This document shows positions 41,226 to 49,530 of a stretch of 54,571 bases of DNA, piece after piece. Below the pieces are notes generated by a model. The model had not been told where the DNA came from, did no database searches, and worked only from the letters and a program-made list of their open reading frames with translations. This stretch comes from Ectobacillus sp048976805 (GTDB lineage Bacteria > Bacillota > Bacilli > Bacillales > Bacillaceae_G): positions 1 through 54,571 of the forward strand of contig JBHGUR010000051.1 of assembly GCA_048976805.1 (NCBI GenBank), given 5' to 3'. The first letter of the stretch is position 1. Every line of letters begins with the position of its first letter. The position numbers and the translations under genes were made by a program.

Positions 41226-41370
41226 GGCTATGTTACACTTGATTGTTGATTTTTCACTACAGGCGGACGCTTTCTGCGGGCGGGGCCGACCCGCTTTTCC
41301 TGCTGGAGTCGCCGCCTTTCGTTCCAAATCAACAAATCAATCAAAATCAACATGAGCCTTTAACAGAACC
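41226..41370 (+). mobile_element. A-type MITE-like element, copy 4 (145 bp), inserted in the yabE stop codon
   Basis: Starts GGCTATGTTACACTTG and ends TTTAACAGAACC, flanked by a perfect 8-bp duplication TATTTTAA (41218-41225 and 41371-41378). Core CACTACAGGCGGACGC, TGCGGGCGGGGCCGACCC, CTGCTGGAGTCGCCGCC, then repeated AATCAA. Its last base supplies the G of the present yabE stop TAG. Confidence 0.92.
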
Positions 41371-42584
41371 TATTTTAAAATACGGATTTTCACACGCTTG
41401 CGTCCCCAATTGCTCGCTTGGGCTTCTGTAGGCATAAGCACGTCAATTTTATTTCCTTTAATCGCTCCGCCTGTATCTCCCGCAACAGCATAGCCATATC
41501 CCTCTACCCAAACCTTCGTACCTAGAGGAATTACACGAGGATCTACAGCAATCAGCTTCATATTTGGATTCGCCTTGTAATTGTATCCGCCTGCGCTAAC
41601 GCCTTGGCAACCGTTACAATACGGGGAATATGCAGTTGCTTCCACATAAAATTCTCTCGCCACGGCGCTGCTATCGCTGCCCCGGGAAGGCTCTTCGCTG
41701 CCGCTAGAGCTTTGCGGCTGCTTCGTTCCCACTGCAATAATCCGATCTTTGCTTTCCTTTAGCTTTACTTCCTGCTGAAGATTGCGAGCCACTTCATTGC
41801 CATTTTCCTTCACCACTTCGAAGGTTTTTTGGAGTTTCCCTTCTTCTCCTTCTTGTACCACCTTTTCTGTACCTGCATCAAGGGAAGAATCCTGTTTCTT
41901 TATCGTTGCAAATGGAATGGCCTCTTCCATTACATCGGTGAATTTTTCCACACGAATCACGTTTACTGTAGCATTTGCTTCAATAAGTTGCTCTAATGAA
42001 GGCTCTACTCTATCATATTCATTTAATTGTATGTTTTGATTCTTTAAAAATTCAGCGACAGTAATCGAAGTAGACCAAGCTTGCGATTCTTGTCCTCCGA
42101 TATGTAACAAAACCGGAAATGCATGTTCAATTTGAACATTATTATGTTGTTCAAGCTTTGCTTCCTTTGCAGGTGTTAACTTATCATGCTCGCCAAGCTG
42201 AATATTTTGCTCTTGTAAAAGCTCGCCTACTGTTTTAGCTGTAGACCAGACAACCTGTTGTTTATTGTCAATTGTTAAAGTGAAGCGCTTTGCTTTTTCC
42301 ACTGTAATCTTCATATCATCCTTCAACTTTGTCGAAAGCGACGGCGACACTTTATCTTTAGAAGTTATTTTAATATTTTCATCCTTTAAAAGTTCGCTTA
42401 CAGTATCTGCATGTGTACGAACTTCTTGTTTCTTTCCACCTACTTCAATTGTAACGCTATCCTTTGTTCCCGCATAAGCAGCTGTTCCTACTGAGCTGGA
42501 TATAACTAGAGCGCTTGTCAGTTGTAATGCTAGCTTCTTACTTGTCCCTAACCTAGATAATAGGCTTCTCGTGTTTAACATCAC
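41370..42584 (-). CDS. yabE: G5 and 3D domain cell-wall protein YabE
   Basis: Putative extracellular muralytic (resuscitation-promoting-factor-like) protein. 404 residues: N-terminal signal/anchor LALQLTSALVISSSVGTAAYA (split: KKLALQLTSALVISS, about 16-37), three DUF348 repeats (TVSELLKDENIKI about 63, TVGELLQEQNIQL about 119, TVAEFLKNQNIQL about 176), a G5 domain (about 215-295), and a C-terminal 3D lytic domain with YVEATAYSPYCNGC and DPRVIPLGTKVWV plus AGDTGGAIKGNKIDV. A GTG directly precedes an ATG; either may start. The stop lies in an insertion junction. Confidence 0.93.
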   Translation of the reverse strand: MMLNTRSLLSRLGTSKKLALQLTSALVISSSVGTAAYAGTKDSVTIEVGGKKQEVRTHADTVSELLKDENIKITSKDKVSPSLSTKLKDDMKITVEKAKRFTLTIDNKQQVVWSTAKTVGELLQEQNIQLGEHDKLTPAKEAKLEQHNNVQIEHAFPVLLHIGGQESQAWSTSITVAEFLKNQNIQLNEYDRVEPSLEQLIEANATVNVIRVEKFTDVMEEAIPFATIKKQDSSLDAGTEKVVQEGEEGKLQKTFEVVKENGNEVARNLQQEVKLKESKDRIIAVGTKQPQSSSGSEEPSRGSDSSAVAREFYVEATAYSPYCNGCQGVSAGGYNYKANPNMKLIAVDPRVIPLGTKVWVEGYGYAVAGDTGGAIKGNKIDVLMPTEAQASNWGRKRVKIRILK

Positions 42585-42727
42585 GATAAAACCCCCTCCT
42601 TTTTTTTGTTGAGATCAAATTGACTAGCTTTCTCCTATCAATCTAGTACATCCAGGGCGGCAGGATATAGGAGAAGAAAGAAATACAAGATACTGTAAGG
42701 GAAGGCGGCATTTCTGCTGCCTTCTCT

Positions 42728-43498
42728 TTATAATGAAATGCCAAATAATCGTTTTGCATTTTCTGCTGTAATACGTGCTACTTCTTCATATGAAATCCCT
42801 TTTTGTGCTGCGATTTCCTCTGCCACAAGCTTCACATAGCCCGGCTCATTGCGCTTTCCGCGGAATGGGTGCGGAGCCAAGTATGGGCAGTCTGTTTCAA
42901 TCAGGAGCTTATCCATCGGGATTTCTGCTGCTACTTCTTTTGGTTTTTTTGCATTCTTAAATGTTACTGGGCCGCCTAAAGAGATCAGAAAATTCATGTC
43001 TATGCATTGTTTTGCGGTTTCAACGCTGCCGCTAAAGCAATGCATAATACCTCCTACCTCTGAAGCTTCTTCCTCCCTCAAAATATCGACGATGTCCTGT
43101 GTGGCCTCGCGATTATGAATAATAATAGGCAGCTTTACTTTCTTTGCTAGTCGTATTTGTTTACGGAATACTTCTTTTTGCACATCCTTTGGGGACTTAT
43201 CCCAATAATAGTCAAGGCCCATTTCACCGAGGGCGACTACCTTTGGATGTGCAGCCAATTCCTCCAGCCATTGTAAATGTTCATCTGTCATGTCAATAGC
43301 ATCAACAGGATGCCATCCGACAGCCGCATAAATGAAACTGTATGTTTCAGCCAGCTCCATCGCTTTTGGAATTGTTACGCCGTCAAATCCCACTACGACG
43401 ATATGAGAAACACCTGCTTCCTTAGCACGTTCAATCACTTCATCTAAATCTTCTTCAAATTGCTCTGCATTTAAGTGTGCATGTGTATCAAAAAGCAT
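42728..43498 (-). CDS. yabD: TatD-family metal-dependent deoxyribonuclease (YabD)
   Basis: 256-residue TIM-barrel amidohydrolase: LFDTHAHLNAEQF (metal-binding HxH, about 3-10), AVGWHPVDA (about 61), ALGEMGLDYYWDKSP (about 90-104), IIHNREA (about 124), IMHCFSGS and LIETDCPYLAPHPFRG (about 201-216). Family members are nucleases in DNA repair or tRNA/RNA turnover; the role in Bacillus is unsettled. It lies between metS and yabE. Confidence 0.94.
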   Translation of the reverse strand: MLFDTHAHLNAEQFEEDLDEVIERAKEAGVSHIVVVGFDGVTIPKAMELAETYSFIYAAVGWHPVDAIDMTDEHLQWLEELAAHPKVVALGEMGLDYYWDKSPKDVQKEVFRKQIRLAKKVKLPIIIHNREATQDIVDILREEEASEVGGIMHCFSGSVETAKQCIDMNFLISLGGPVTFKNAKKPKEVAAEIPMDKLLIETDCPYLAPHPFRGKRNEPGYVKLVAEEIAAQKGISYEEVARITAENAKRLFGISL

Positions 43499-43622
43499 AA
43501 TGATGTCCCCTTTTACTTTGTTTTAGTCTAACATAATGAAAAATTACTTTCCTAACAGCGGAATAACAAGTATATTACAATTTGGATACAAGGATGGTTA
43601 AATTTATAAGATTTTTGACAAA

Positions 43623-43758
43623 GGCTGCCCTAAAAAATAGGCTGTGTTAAACTTGATTGTTGATTTTTCACTACAGGCGGACGCTTTCCGCCGGAGTCGC
43701 CGCCTTTCCTACCAAATCAACAAATCAATCAAAATCAACATTTGCCTTTAACAGAGTC
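43623..43758 (+). mobile_element. A-type MITE-like element, copy 5 (136 bp, core deletion, extended left end)
   Basis: Starts GGCTGCCCTAAAAAATA followed by GGCTGTGTTAAAC, ends TTTAACAGAGTC, and is flanked by a perfect 8-bp duplication TTGACAAA (43615-43622 and 43759-43766). The GC-rich core is shortened (ACGCTTTCCGCCGGAGTCGC). The 361-base gap between metS and tatD holds only this and the metS terminator. Confidence 0.88.
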
Positions 43759-43761
43759 TTG

Positions 43762-43809
43762 ACAAAAAAAGAGATGCTTCACGTGTAACATACAAGAAAC
43801 ATCTCTTTT
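43762..43809 (-). terminator. intrinsic terminator of metS
   Basis: Minus-strand AAAGAGATGTTTC, 15-base loop, GAAGCATCTCTTT, then T-rich TTTTGTCAA. The T-tract is part of the target duplication of the adjacent element. Confidence 0.88.
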
Positions 43810-43859
43810 CATCCTATATTACTACTTGATTCGTTCAGCTAAATAGCCGTGTGGAAAAT

Positions 43860-45851
43860 TTACTTAATTTTTGTACCGTTAGGCAAGGTTTGATCCACTG
43901 TCGCTAAAGAAAGCTTGCCATTGTCTTTTCCTGCCAAAATCATCCCTTGCGATAATTCGCCGCGCAATTTTACAGGTTTTAAGTTTGTAACACAAATAAC
44001 CTTTCTTCCTTTTAATTCTTCCGGCTTATAAAATTCAGCAATACCTGAAACAACTTGCCGTTTTTCGGTACCAAGGTCAAGCTGCAGCTTTAATAACTTG
44101 TCAGCCTTTTTTACAGGCTCAGCTTCGATTACTTCCGCTACGCGCAAGTCTACCTTAAAGAAATCATCAATGGAAATTTCCTCAATTTCCGCAGCATTTG
44201 TTTTCTCTTCTTTCTTTTCTTCCTGCTTTGGAGCAGAGCCTTGCATCTTTCCTTTAATATACTCGACTTCCGCTTCCACCTCTAGCCGCGGGAATAAAGG
44301 CTGTGCTTTTGCTACCTTTGTACCTTCTGCAATATCCCCAAATTTACCTAAACTCTCCCACGTTTGAAGCTCTTCTTGTACGATTCCAAGCTGCGCGAAC
44401 ATTTTAGAAGGAGTTTCTGTTAGGAAAGGCTTTAGCATAATAGCAACTTGGCGCAATGTTTCAGCGAGATGCGCCATAACAGATTGCAGCTTTTCAAGAT
44501 CCGCTTCATTTTTTGCAAGAACCCATGGCTGCGTTTCATCAATATATTTATTTGCACGGCTAATGAGCTGCCAAAGCGCGGTTAACGCCACTGAGAATTC
44601 CATATTTTCCATCGCCGCTTCTACTTTATGAACAGTTTCTCTTGCAAATGAAACTAACTCTGCATCGAATTCTGTTACATTTTCCTTGTAAGCCGGAATC
44701 GCACCGCCGAAATATTTTTCAATCATCGCAACTGTGCGGTTCAGCAAGTTTCCTAAATCGTTGGCCAAATCATAGTTCATTCTCTCAACGAAAGCTTCTG
44801 GTGTAAACACGCCGTCAGAACCAAACGGCACTTCACGAAGCAAATAATAGCGAAGCGCGTCTAATCCATAACGGTCGATTAATGTAACCGGGTCAACTAC
44901 ATTACCTTTGGATTTGCTCATTTTGCCGTCCTTCATTAAAATCCAGCCGTGGGCAAATACCTTTTTCGGAAGAGGCAAATCGAGAGCCATCAAGAGAATC
45001 GGCCAAATGATAGTATGGAAGCGCACGATTTCTTTCCCGACTAGATGAACGTCCGCCGGCCAATATTTCTTGTATTTTTCCTCATTCCCGCTTCCGTAAC
45101 CGAGAGCTGTAATATAATTTGATAACGCATCAATCCATACGTAAATAACATGCTTTGGATTGCCTGGAACCTTAATACCCCAGTCAAATGAAGTACGCGA
45201 TACGGCCAAATCCTCCAGTCCCGGTTTAATAAAGTTATTAATCATTTCATTCTTGCGGGACTCAGGTTGAATGAATTGCGGGTTGTCCTCATAATATTTC
45301 AACAAGCGATCCGCATATTTTCCAAGCCTGAAAAAGTAGGACTCCTCACGCACCAATTCTACAGGATGGCCGCTGTCCGGGCTTTTTCCACCGACAACCT
45401 TGCCATTTTCGATGATCGGATCAACAAGCTGGTGCTCTGTGTAAAATGTTTCATCTTGAACGGAATACCATCCTTCATATTCGTCTAAATAGATATCGCC
45501 CTGATCCAATAGCTGTTTAAAAATTTTCTCAACCGCTTCCTTATGGCGCTCTTCTGTCGTACGGATAAAGTCATTATAAGAAATATCCATTTTTGCCCAT
45601 AATTCCTTAATGCCCGCAACAATGTCGTCAACGTAAGCCTGCGGAGTTATACCCAGCTCTTGCGCTTTCTTTTGAATTTTTTGTCCGTGTTCATCTGTAC
45701 CTGTCAGATAATACACATCAAATCCCTTTAATCTTTTGTAACGGGCCATCGCATCGCCTGCTACTGTCGTATAAGCATGTCCAATGTGAAGCCTGCCGCT
45801 CGGATAGTAAATTGGCGTTGTAATGTAAAAGCTCTTCTTTTCCTCTGCCAT
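43860..45851 (-). CDS. metS: methionyl-tRNA synthetase
   Basis: Charges elongator and initiator tRNA-Met. 663 residues: ITTPIYYPSGRLHIGHAYTT with HIGH (about 22), YLTGTDEHGQKIQ (about 47-59), KMSKSKGN (about 299-306), anticodon-binding helices and a C-terminal tRNA-binding OB domain (IDDFFKVDLRVAEVIEAEPV onward, about 555-663). The zinc-knuckle cysteines of the E. coli enzyme are absent, as usual for this MetRS group. GGGAGG is 7 bases before the ATG used; a longer reading adds five residues through that site. Confidence 0.96.
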   Translation of the reverse strand: MAEEKKSFYITTPIYYPSGRLHIGHAYTTVAGDAMARYKRLKGFDVYYLTGTDEHGQKIQKKAQELGITPQAYVDDIVAGIKELWAKMDISYNDFIRTTEERHKEAVEKIFKQLLDQGDIYLDEYEGWYSVQDETFYTEHQLVDPIIENGKVVGGKSPDSGHPVELVREESYFFRLGKYADRLLKYYEDNPQFIQPESRKNEMINNFIKPGLEDLAVSRTSFDWGIKVPGNPKHVIYVWIDALSNYITALGYGSGNEEKYKKYWPADVHLVGKEIVRFHTIIWPILLMALDLPLPKKVFAHGWILMKDGKMSKSKGNVVDPVTLIDRYGLDALRYYLLREVPFGSDGVFTPEAFVERMNYDLANDLGNLLNRTVAMIEKYFGGAIPAYKENVTEFDAELVSFARETVHKVEAAMENMEFSVALTALWQLISRANKYIDETQPWVLAKNEADLEKLQSVMAHLAETLRQVAIMLKPFLTETPSKMFAQLGIVQEELQTWESLGKFGDIAEGTKVAKAQPLFPRLEVEAEVEYIKGKMQGSAPKQEEKKEEKTNAAEIEEISIDDFFKVDLRVAEVIEAEPVKKADKLLKLQLDLGTEKRQVVSGIAEFYKPEELKGRKVICVTNLKPVKLRGELSQGMILAGKDNGKLSLATVDQTLPNGTKIK

Positions 45852-46337
45852 TTTGAAACCTCCCAAATGACCTTATATGTATTTATCTTGCATTGCCGGG
45901 CAAGCTCTTACGAACCATATTTTCCTAAATAGATTTGCCTCCCGTTAATGCCAGTTTACTCAACTAACTATTGGCAGGGAATTATCCCCATACTAATAGA
46001 AGTTTTACTTTATGAACAGTATAACAAAAACCATCGCCTGACATAAAGACGAGAGTGTGTTTTCTGCCTTTAATCATACATATTATCATGTATTGCTCCT
46101 AAATCTTAAAAATATACATCCTAAATTGATGGGAAAATTTTTTCTCCTTACCTATCCTCTTCTTTCATATTCAACCTGTTTTTTCGACATATACTGACTA
46201 TATAGAACAAAATGAGCTTGTAATTTTTTCGTTTCCCCTTTTCTAAGCTTTATTTGTATTGACTATGAAAATATTAACTTTTCCCTTTCACATCAAAGTA
46301 TAAAGCTATAAAAATTTAATTTTTTATAATTTAATAA
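45852..46337. other. AT-rich divergent region between metS and abrB
   Basis: No ORF of note. A T-box leader, common before Firmicute synthetase genes, was looked for and its conserved AGGGTGGnACCGCG was not found. A small hairpin CTTGC/GCAAG (about 45891-45910) and a GCCA/TGGC pairing near 45950-45975 lie in the metS leader. TATACT on the minus strand near 46020 is a possible -10 without a convincing -35. Confidence 0.4.
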
Positions 46338-46366
46338 TTGACGGAAATGTAAATGATTGGTATCAT
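46338..46366 (+). promoter_or_regulatory. abrB promoter (sigma-A)
   Basis: TTGACG (46338-46343), exact 17-base spacer, TATCAT (46361-46366) on the plus strand, with the Spo0A sites just downstream as in B. subtilis. Confidence 0.8.
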
Positions 46367-46381
46367 AAAAACATAAGGTAT

Positions 46382-46400
46382 TTTGTCGAAAAATGACGAA
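46382..46400 (+). promoter_or_regulatory. tandem Spo0A boxes repressing abrB
   Basis: TTTGTCGAA (46382-46390) and AATGACGAA (46392-46400) are two direct 0A boxes about 10-30 bases after the predicted start point. This is the arrangement through which phosphorylated Spo0A represses abrB in B. subtilis. Confidence 0.88.
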
Positions 46401-46444
46401 TTAAAACATAAAGAATAGTGTAGCATATCGAGGAGGAGAACAAA

Positions 46445-46729
46445 ATGAAATCTACTGGTATTGTTCGTAAAGTTGATGAATTAGGACGCGTTGTAATTCC
46501 AATCGAATTAAGACGCACATTGGGGATTGCAGAAAAAGACGCTCTTGAAATTTATGTAGATGATGACAAAATTATCTTAAAAAAATATAAACCAAACATG
46601 ACTTGCCAAATTACAGGTGAAGTTTCTGACAATAACCTTTCTTTAGCAGATGGAAAAATCATATTAAGCCCTGAAGGCGCAGAAACAATTTTAAAAGAAC
46701 TACAACAATATCTTGCAACTGTAAAATAA
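46445..46729 (+). CDS. abrB: transition-state regulator AbrB
   Basis: DNA-binding tetramer that silences stationary-phase and sporulation genes during growth. 94 residues: N-terminal swapped-hairpin domain MKSTGIVRKVDELGRVVIPI with RRTLGI, and DALEIYVDDDKIILKKYKPN; one cysteine in NMTCQITGEV; C-terminal multimerisation part. GAGGAGG lies before the ATG. The only plus-strand gene, divergent from metS and convergent with rsmI. Confidence 0.97.
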   Translation: MKSTGIVRKVDELGRVVIPIELRRTLGIAEKDALEIYVDDDKIILKKYKPNMTCQITGEVSDNNLSLADGKIILSPEGAETILKELQQYLATVK

Positions 46730-46824
46730 AGAGAACTTAGAGCGAAGATGAGCATATAACTGTCCCTGCACTTTATTCCTAACATTAATCGCTATATCTA
46801 ATCTTCTTCGCTATCTATAATTTT

Positions 46825-47031
46825 GGCTACCCTAAAAAATAAAAAATTTTTATCTATCGTGGTGCAAGTTATATTCTTGCATGGATGTCTCTGTTAAATT
46901 TGATTGTTGATTTTTCACTACAGGCGGACGCTTTCCGCGGGCGGGGCCGAGCCGCTTTTCCCGCTGGAGTCGCCGCCTTTCGTTCCAAATCAACAAATGA
47001 ATCAAAATCAACATTAGCCTTTAACAGAGCC
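46825..47031 (+). mobile_element. A-type MITE-like element, copy 6 (207 bp, long left end)
   Basis: A perfect 8-bp duplication ATAATTTT (46817-46824 and 47032-47039) encloses GGCTACCCTAAAAAATA, a 47-base AT-rich segment, then the usual TCTGTTAAATTTG, CACTACAGGCGGACGC, CCGCTTTTCCCGCTGGAG and TTTAACAGAGCC. The left end is shared with copy 5 but longer. With the terminator it fills the 410-base gap between abrB and rsmI. Confidence 0.8.
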
Positions 47032-47090
47032 ATAATTTTTTAAACCAAAATCCATTCAATTCCAACAGTTCTTTAATCTAGCAAATGTAT

Positions 47091-47123
47091 AAAAAGCTGC
47101 CTCATTTTTTGAGGCAGCTTTTT
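47091..47123. terminator. bidirectional terminator between abrB and rsmI
   Basis: AAAAAGCTGCCTCA, five-base loop, TGAGGCAGCTTTTT: symmetric 14-bp stem with T-tracts on both strands, serving convergent abrB and rsmI. Confidence 0.92.
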
Positions 47124-47139
47124 ATACATTTTTAACAAT

Positions 47140-48015
47140 TCAAGCATTATCGATATGATAAGCCTGGTATACATCCCGCTTTGATATGTTGCGGTCTTTA
47201 GCGACTTCCTTAATTGCCTCCTTGGACGAAAGCCGCTTTTCGTCTATGTAATATTGAACATGCTCCAGCATTGTCAGAGGCTGCCACCACTCTTCTGTAT
47301 CTGCCTCTTCCTGCAAATTCCCCTCCACTAAAATACAAAATTCCCCTCGGACTTCACCTGACCTTGCCCACTCCAATAATTCCTCTAACGAACCTCTTAT
47401 AAACTCTTCAAATTTCTTCGTAAGCTCGCGGCAAAGAGCTGCTTTTCGATTTCCGAAAACTTCAATCATTACACTAAGCGTATCAGCAAGGCGGTGAGGC
47501 GCTTCGTAAAAAATGAGCGTATCTGCTGCTTGTTTGATTTGTTCTAGCTCCCGTTTTTTTTCTTTCTTTTGTCTTTGTAAAAATCCATAATAATAAAAAT
47601 GTTGGGTAGGCAATCCTGAAGCAATTAGCGCGGTTAAAGCCGCATTCGCCCCTGGCAATGGAATTACATGATATTTTTCCTCTACCGCTTCCCGCACTAA
47701 TTCATATCCCGGATCTGAAATACATGGCATTCCTGCATCGCTAACGAGGGCGACTGTTTTCCCTTCCTCCAGCAAATCCAAAATCTTATTTCCGGCTGTT
47801 TCTTTATTATGTTCATGATAGCTGATGACAGGCGTATCTATGTCAAAATAATTGCAAAGCTTTTTTGTTTGCCTCGTATCCTCTGCGGCAATTACATCTG
47901 CCTCTTTGAGCGTGCGAATGGCCCTATAAGTCATGTCTTCTAAATTTCCGATTGGTGTCGGTACAAGAAACAACATTCCCTTTGCTTCATTCTGAAAGCT
48001 TTTTTGTTGCCACAT
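47140..48015 (-). CDS. rsmI: 16S rRNA (cytidine-2'-O)-methyltransferase RsmI
   Basis: Methylates the ribose of C1402 in 16S rRNA. 291-residue tetrapyrrole-methylase-fold protein: LFLVPTPIGNLEDMTYRAI (about 15-33), IAAEDTRQTKKLCNYF (about 42), LVSDAGMPCISDPGYELV (about 88-105), PGANAALTALIASGLPT (about 119-135) and YYGFLQRQ. Overlaps yazA by 29 bases. Corresponds to yabC of B. subtilis. Confidence 0.95.
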   Translation of the reverse strand: MWQQKSFQNEAKGMLFLVPTPIGNLEDMTYRAIRTLKEADVIAAEDTRQTKKLCNYFDIDTPVISYHEHNKETAGNKILDLLEEGKTVALVSDAGMPCISDPGYELVREAVEEKYHVIPLPGANAALTALIASGLPTQHFYYYGFLQRQKKEKKRELEQIKQAADTLIFYEAPHRLADTLSVMIEVFGNRKAALCRELTKKFEEFIRGSLEELLEWARSGEVRGEFCILVEGNLQEEADTEEWWQPLTMLEHVQYYIDEKRLSSKEAIKEVAKDRNISKRDVYQAYHIDNA

Positions 48016-48274
48016 AATGATCTCCTTTTTTCATATACGCTTCTTTTTGTTCGCGCGCAAGCTGTTTAAAACGATATTCTGCTTTTAACGCTTCTGATTT
48101 GGATGATAATTCTTCGTGATAAATTAACTGTACAGGATGGCGCCCTTTCGTATAGCGCGCCCCCTTTCCTTTGTTATGGGCAGCGATTCTCCGTTCCAGG
48201 TTATTCGTATATCCAGCATAATAGCTGTTATCCTTACATTGTACAACATAGAAAAAATGTTTATTCTTCTCCAT
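47987..48274 (-). CDS. yazA: GIY-YIG domain endonuclease-like protein YazA
   Basis: 95 residues with FFYVVQCKDNSYYAGYTNNLERR (split: FYVVQC, YYAGYTN form the GIY-YIG variant), HNKGKGARYTKGRHPVQLIY and KAEYRFKQL. UvrC-like N-terminal nuclease family, function unknown. The start used (MEKNKHFF) matches the orthologue, but its nearest GGAG lies about 16 bases upstream within yabB, so expression probably depends on coupling to yabB, which it overlaps by 14 bases. Confidence 0.88.
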   Translation of the reverse strand: MEKNKHFFYVVQCKDNSYYAGYTNNLERRIAAHNKGKGARYTKGRHPVQLIYHEELSSKSEALKAEYRFKQLAREQKEAYMKKGDHYVATKKLSE

Positions 48275-49001
48275 ACAATATCGCACGAAGCTCCTTTGTA
48301 TACTCATTATTACCTTCATATACTACTAGCGGCGGCAAAATCTTCAAATCAGGATTTCCATCTTTAATTCCTTCGATAAGAAGAGTATTAGCTTCCTTCC
48401 CTGCTTTTGGATAGACAAACTGAATACGTTTAGGTTCAATTTTATATCTCCTCATCAGAGTTACGATATCAAGCAACCTTCCCGGCCGATGAACAAAAGC
48501 GACTTTTCCGCCTTGCTTTACAAGCTGGCTGCTAACCTTAACCACATCTTCTAATGTGCATAATATTTCATGGCGCGCAATAGCCAAGTGTTCATTTAAG
48601 TTAATTTCAGAAGACTTTGGTGTTTGGAAATAAGGGGGATTGCATGTTACAACGTCAAACTTGTGACGCCCTAATAAACCCGGCATATTTTTTATATCTC
48701 CCCGTATTAGATGAATGCGCTCTTCTAATTGATTATACCGGACACTTCTCTCTCCCATGCTATAAATACGTTCTTGGATTTCTACCCCTGTAATATTCCC
48801 CTTTGTACGAGTACTTAATAAAAGGGGAATTACAGCATTTCCTGTACATAAATCAATTATATTTCCTTTTTGTATGGGAACCCATGCAAATCTTGCCAGC
48901 AATACCGCATCTAAGGAAAAATTAAAAACAGAAGGGCTTTGAATGATTTTCATATCCTCTGCTAATAAGTAATCGAGACGTTCATCATCATATAACTGCA
49001 T
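48261..49001 (-). CDS. yabB: tRNA1(Val) (adenine-N6)-methyltransferase-type protein YabB
   Basis: 246-residue class I SAM methyltransferase: ERLDYLLAEDMKIIQSPSVF (about 7-26), SAM loop IIDLCTGNAVIPLLLSTR (about 49-66), and VVTCNPPYFQTPKSSE with the NPPY motif of N6-adenine methylases (about 129). TrmN6-like by motif; substrate not proven for Bacillus. Start is the ATG 9 bases after AAAGGA; an ATG seven codons upstream is read through that site. Confidence 0.9.
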   Translation of the reverse strand: MQLYDDERLDYLLAEDMKIIQSPSVFNFSLDAVLLARFAWVPIQKGNIIDLCTGNAVIPLLLSTRTKGNITGVEIQERIYSMGERSVRYNQLEERIHLIRGDIKNMPGLLGRHKFDVVTCNPPYFQTPKSSEINLNEHLAIARHEILCTLEDVVKVSSQLVKQGGKVAFVHRPGRLLDIVTLMRRYKIEPKRIQFVYPKAGKEANTLLIEGIKDGNPDLKILPPLVVYEGNNEYTKELRAILYGEE

Positions 49002-49073
49002 TACATACAATCCTTTCTGCATTAACCTTCAATACATAACAATTTGCATTTATATAGCATTTCCTTTTACATA

Positions 49074-49100
49074 TAGGCTATGTTAAATAACAGTGTTTCC
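49074..49100. repeat. solo element end (TATAGGCTATGTTAAA)
   Basis: GGCTATGTTAAATAACAG matches the left end of the mobile elements but no partner end follows. It sits between yabB and the yabA terminator. Confidence 0.4.
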
Positions 49101-49120
49101 GCTTGGCGATTGTGGGGGAA

Positions 49121-49164
49121 AACCGCAAAAAATTACCTTTCCAAGAAATTGGAAAGGTAATTTT
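49121..49164 (-). terminator. intrinsic terminator of yabA
   Basis: Minus-strand AAAATTACCTTTCC, 8-base loop, GGAAAGGTAATTTT, then TTGCGGTTTT; overlaps the yabA stop. Confidence 0.88.
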
Positions 49165-49516
49165 ACTTTTTATTAAGGAAGGATAAACAAAATAAACAAT
49201 CTCCTTCTTTTCGAACACTTCCATAATGTAAATTGCAAATATGAAATCCTTCCTGATAAAGGCGGGCTAAGTTGTCATACCCTTCACCTATGTCCGTCGC
49301 CTGCTTTTTCCCTCTTTTTTCAGGAGAGCGCTGCTTCTTTTTTTCAGCAGCCGCTTCCTCAAAGCGTCGCCGTAAATTTTCATTTTCCATCTTAATATGC
49401 TGATTTTCTTCTAATAATTCTGCAAGATGCTGCTTCAGCTCTCCCAATTGCTTATATAAATGCCCGATTTGCTCTTCCATGCTTGAAACCGATGCAAAAA
49501 TATCTTTCTTCTCCAC
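49163..49516 (-). CDS. yabA: replication initiation control protein YabA
   Basis: Negative regulator of replication initiation that bridges DnaA and the DnaN clamp. 117 residues: N-terminal coiled coil (IGHLYKQLGELKQHLAELLEENQHI, split: QIGHLYKQLGEL), charged linker, and C-terminal zinc domain GYDNLARLYQEGFHICNLHY with GDCLFCLSFL (CxxC). I use a GTG start 6 bases after GAGGTGG; an ATG five codons upstream overlaps the ricT stop and that site. Confidence 0.92.
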   Translation of the reverse strand: MEKKDIFASVSSMEEQIGHLYKQLGELKQHLAELLEENQHIKMENENLRRRFEEAAAEKKKQRSPEKRGKKQATDIGEGYDNLARLYQEGFHICNLHYGSVRKEGDCLFCLSFLNKK

Positions 49517-49530
49517 AAGCACCCACCTCA

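Noticed and set aside
41226..43758. CRISPR array from repeated AATCAACAAATCAATCAAAATCAA-like strings
   Set aside because: Repeats belong to dispersed insertion elements, with no regular repeat-spacer alternation and no cas genes.
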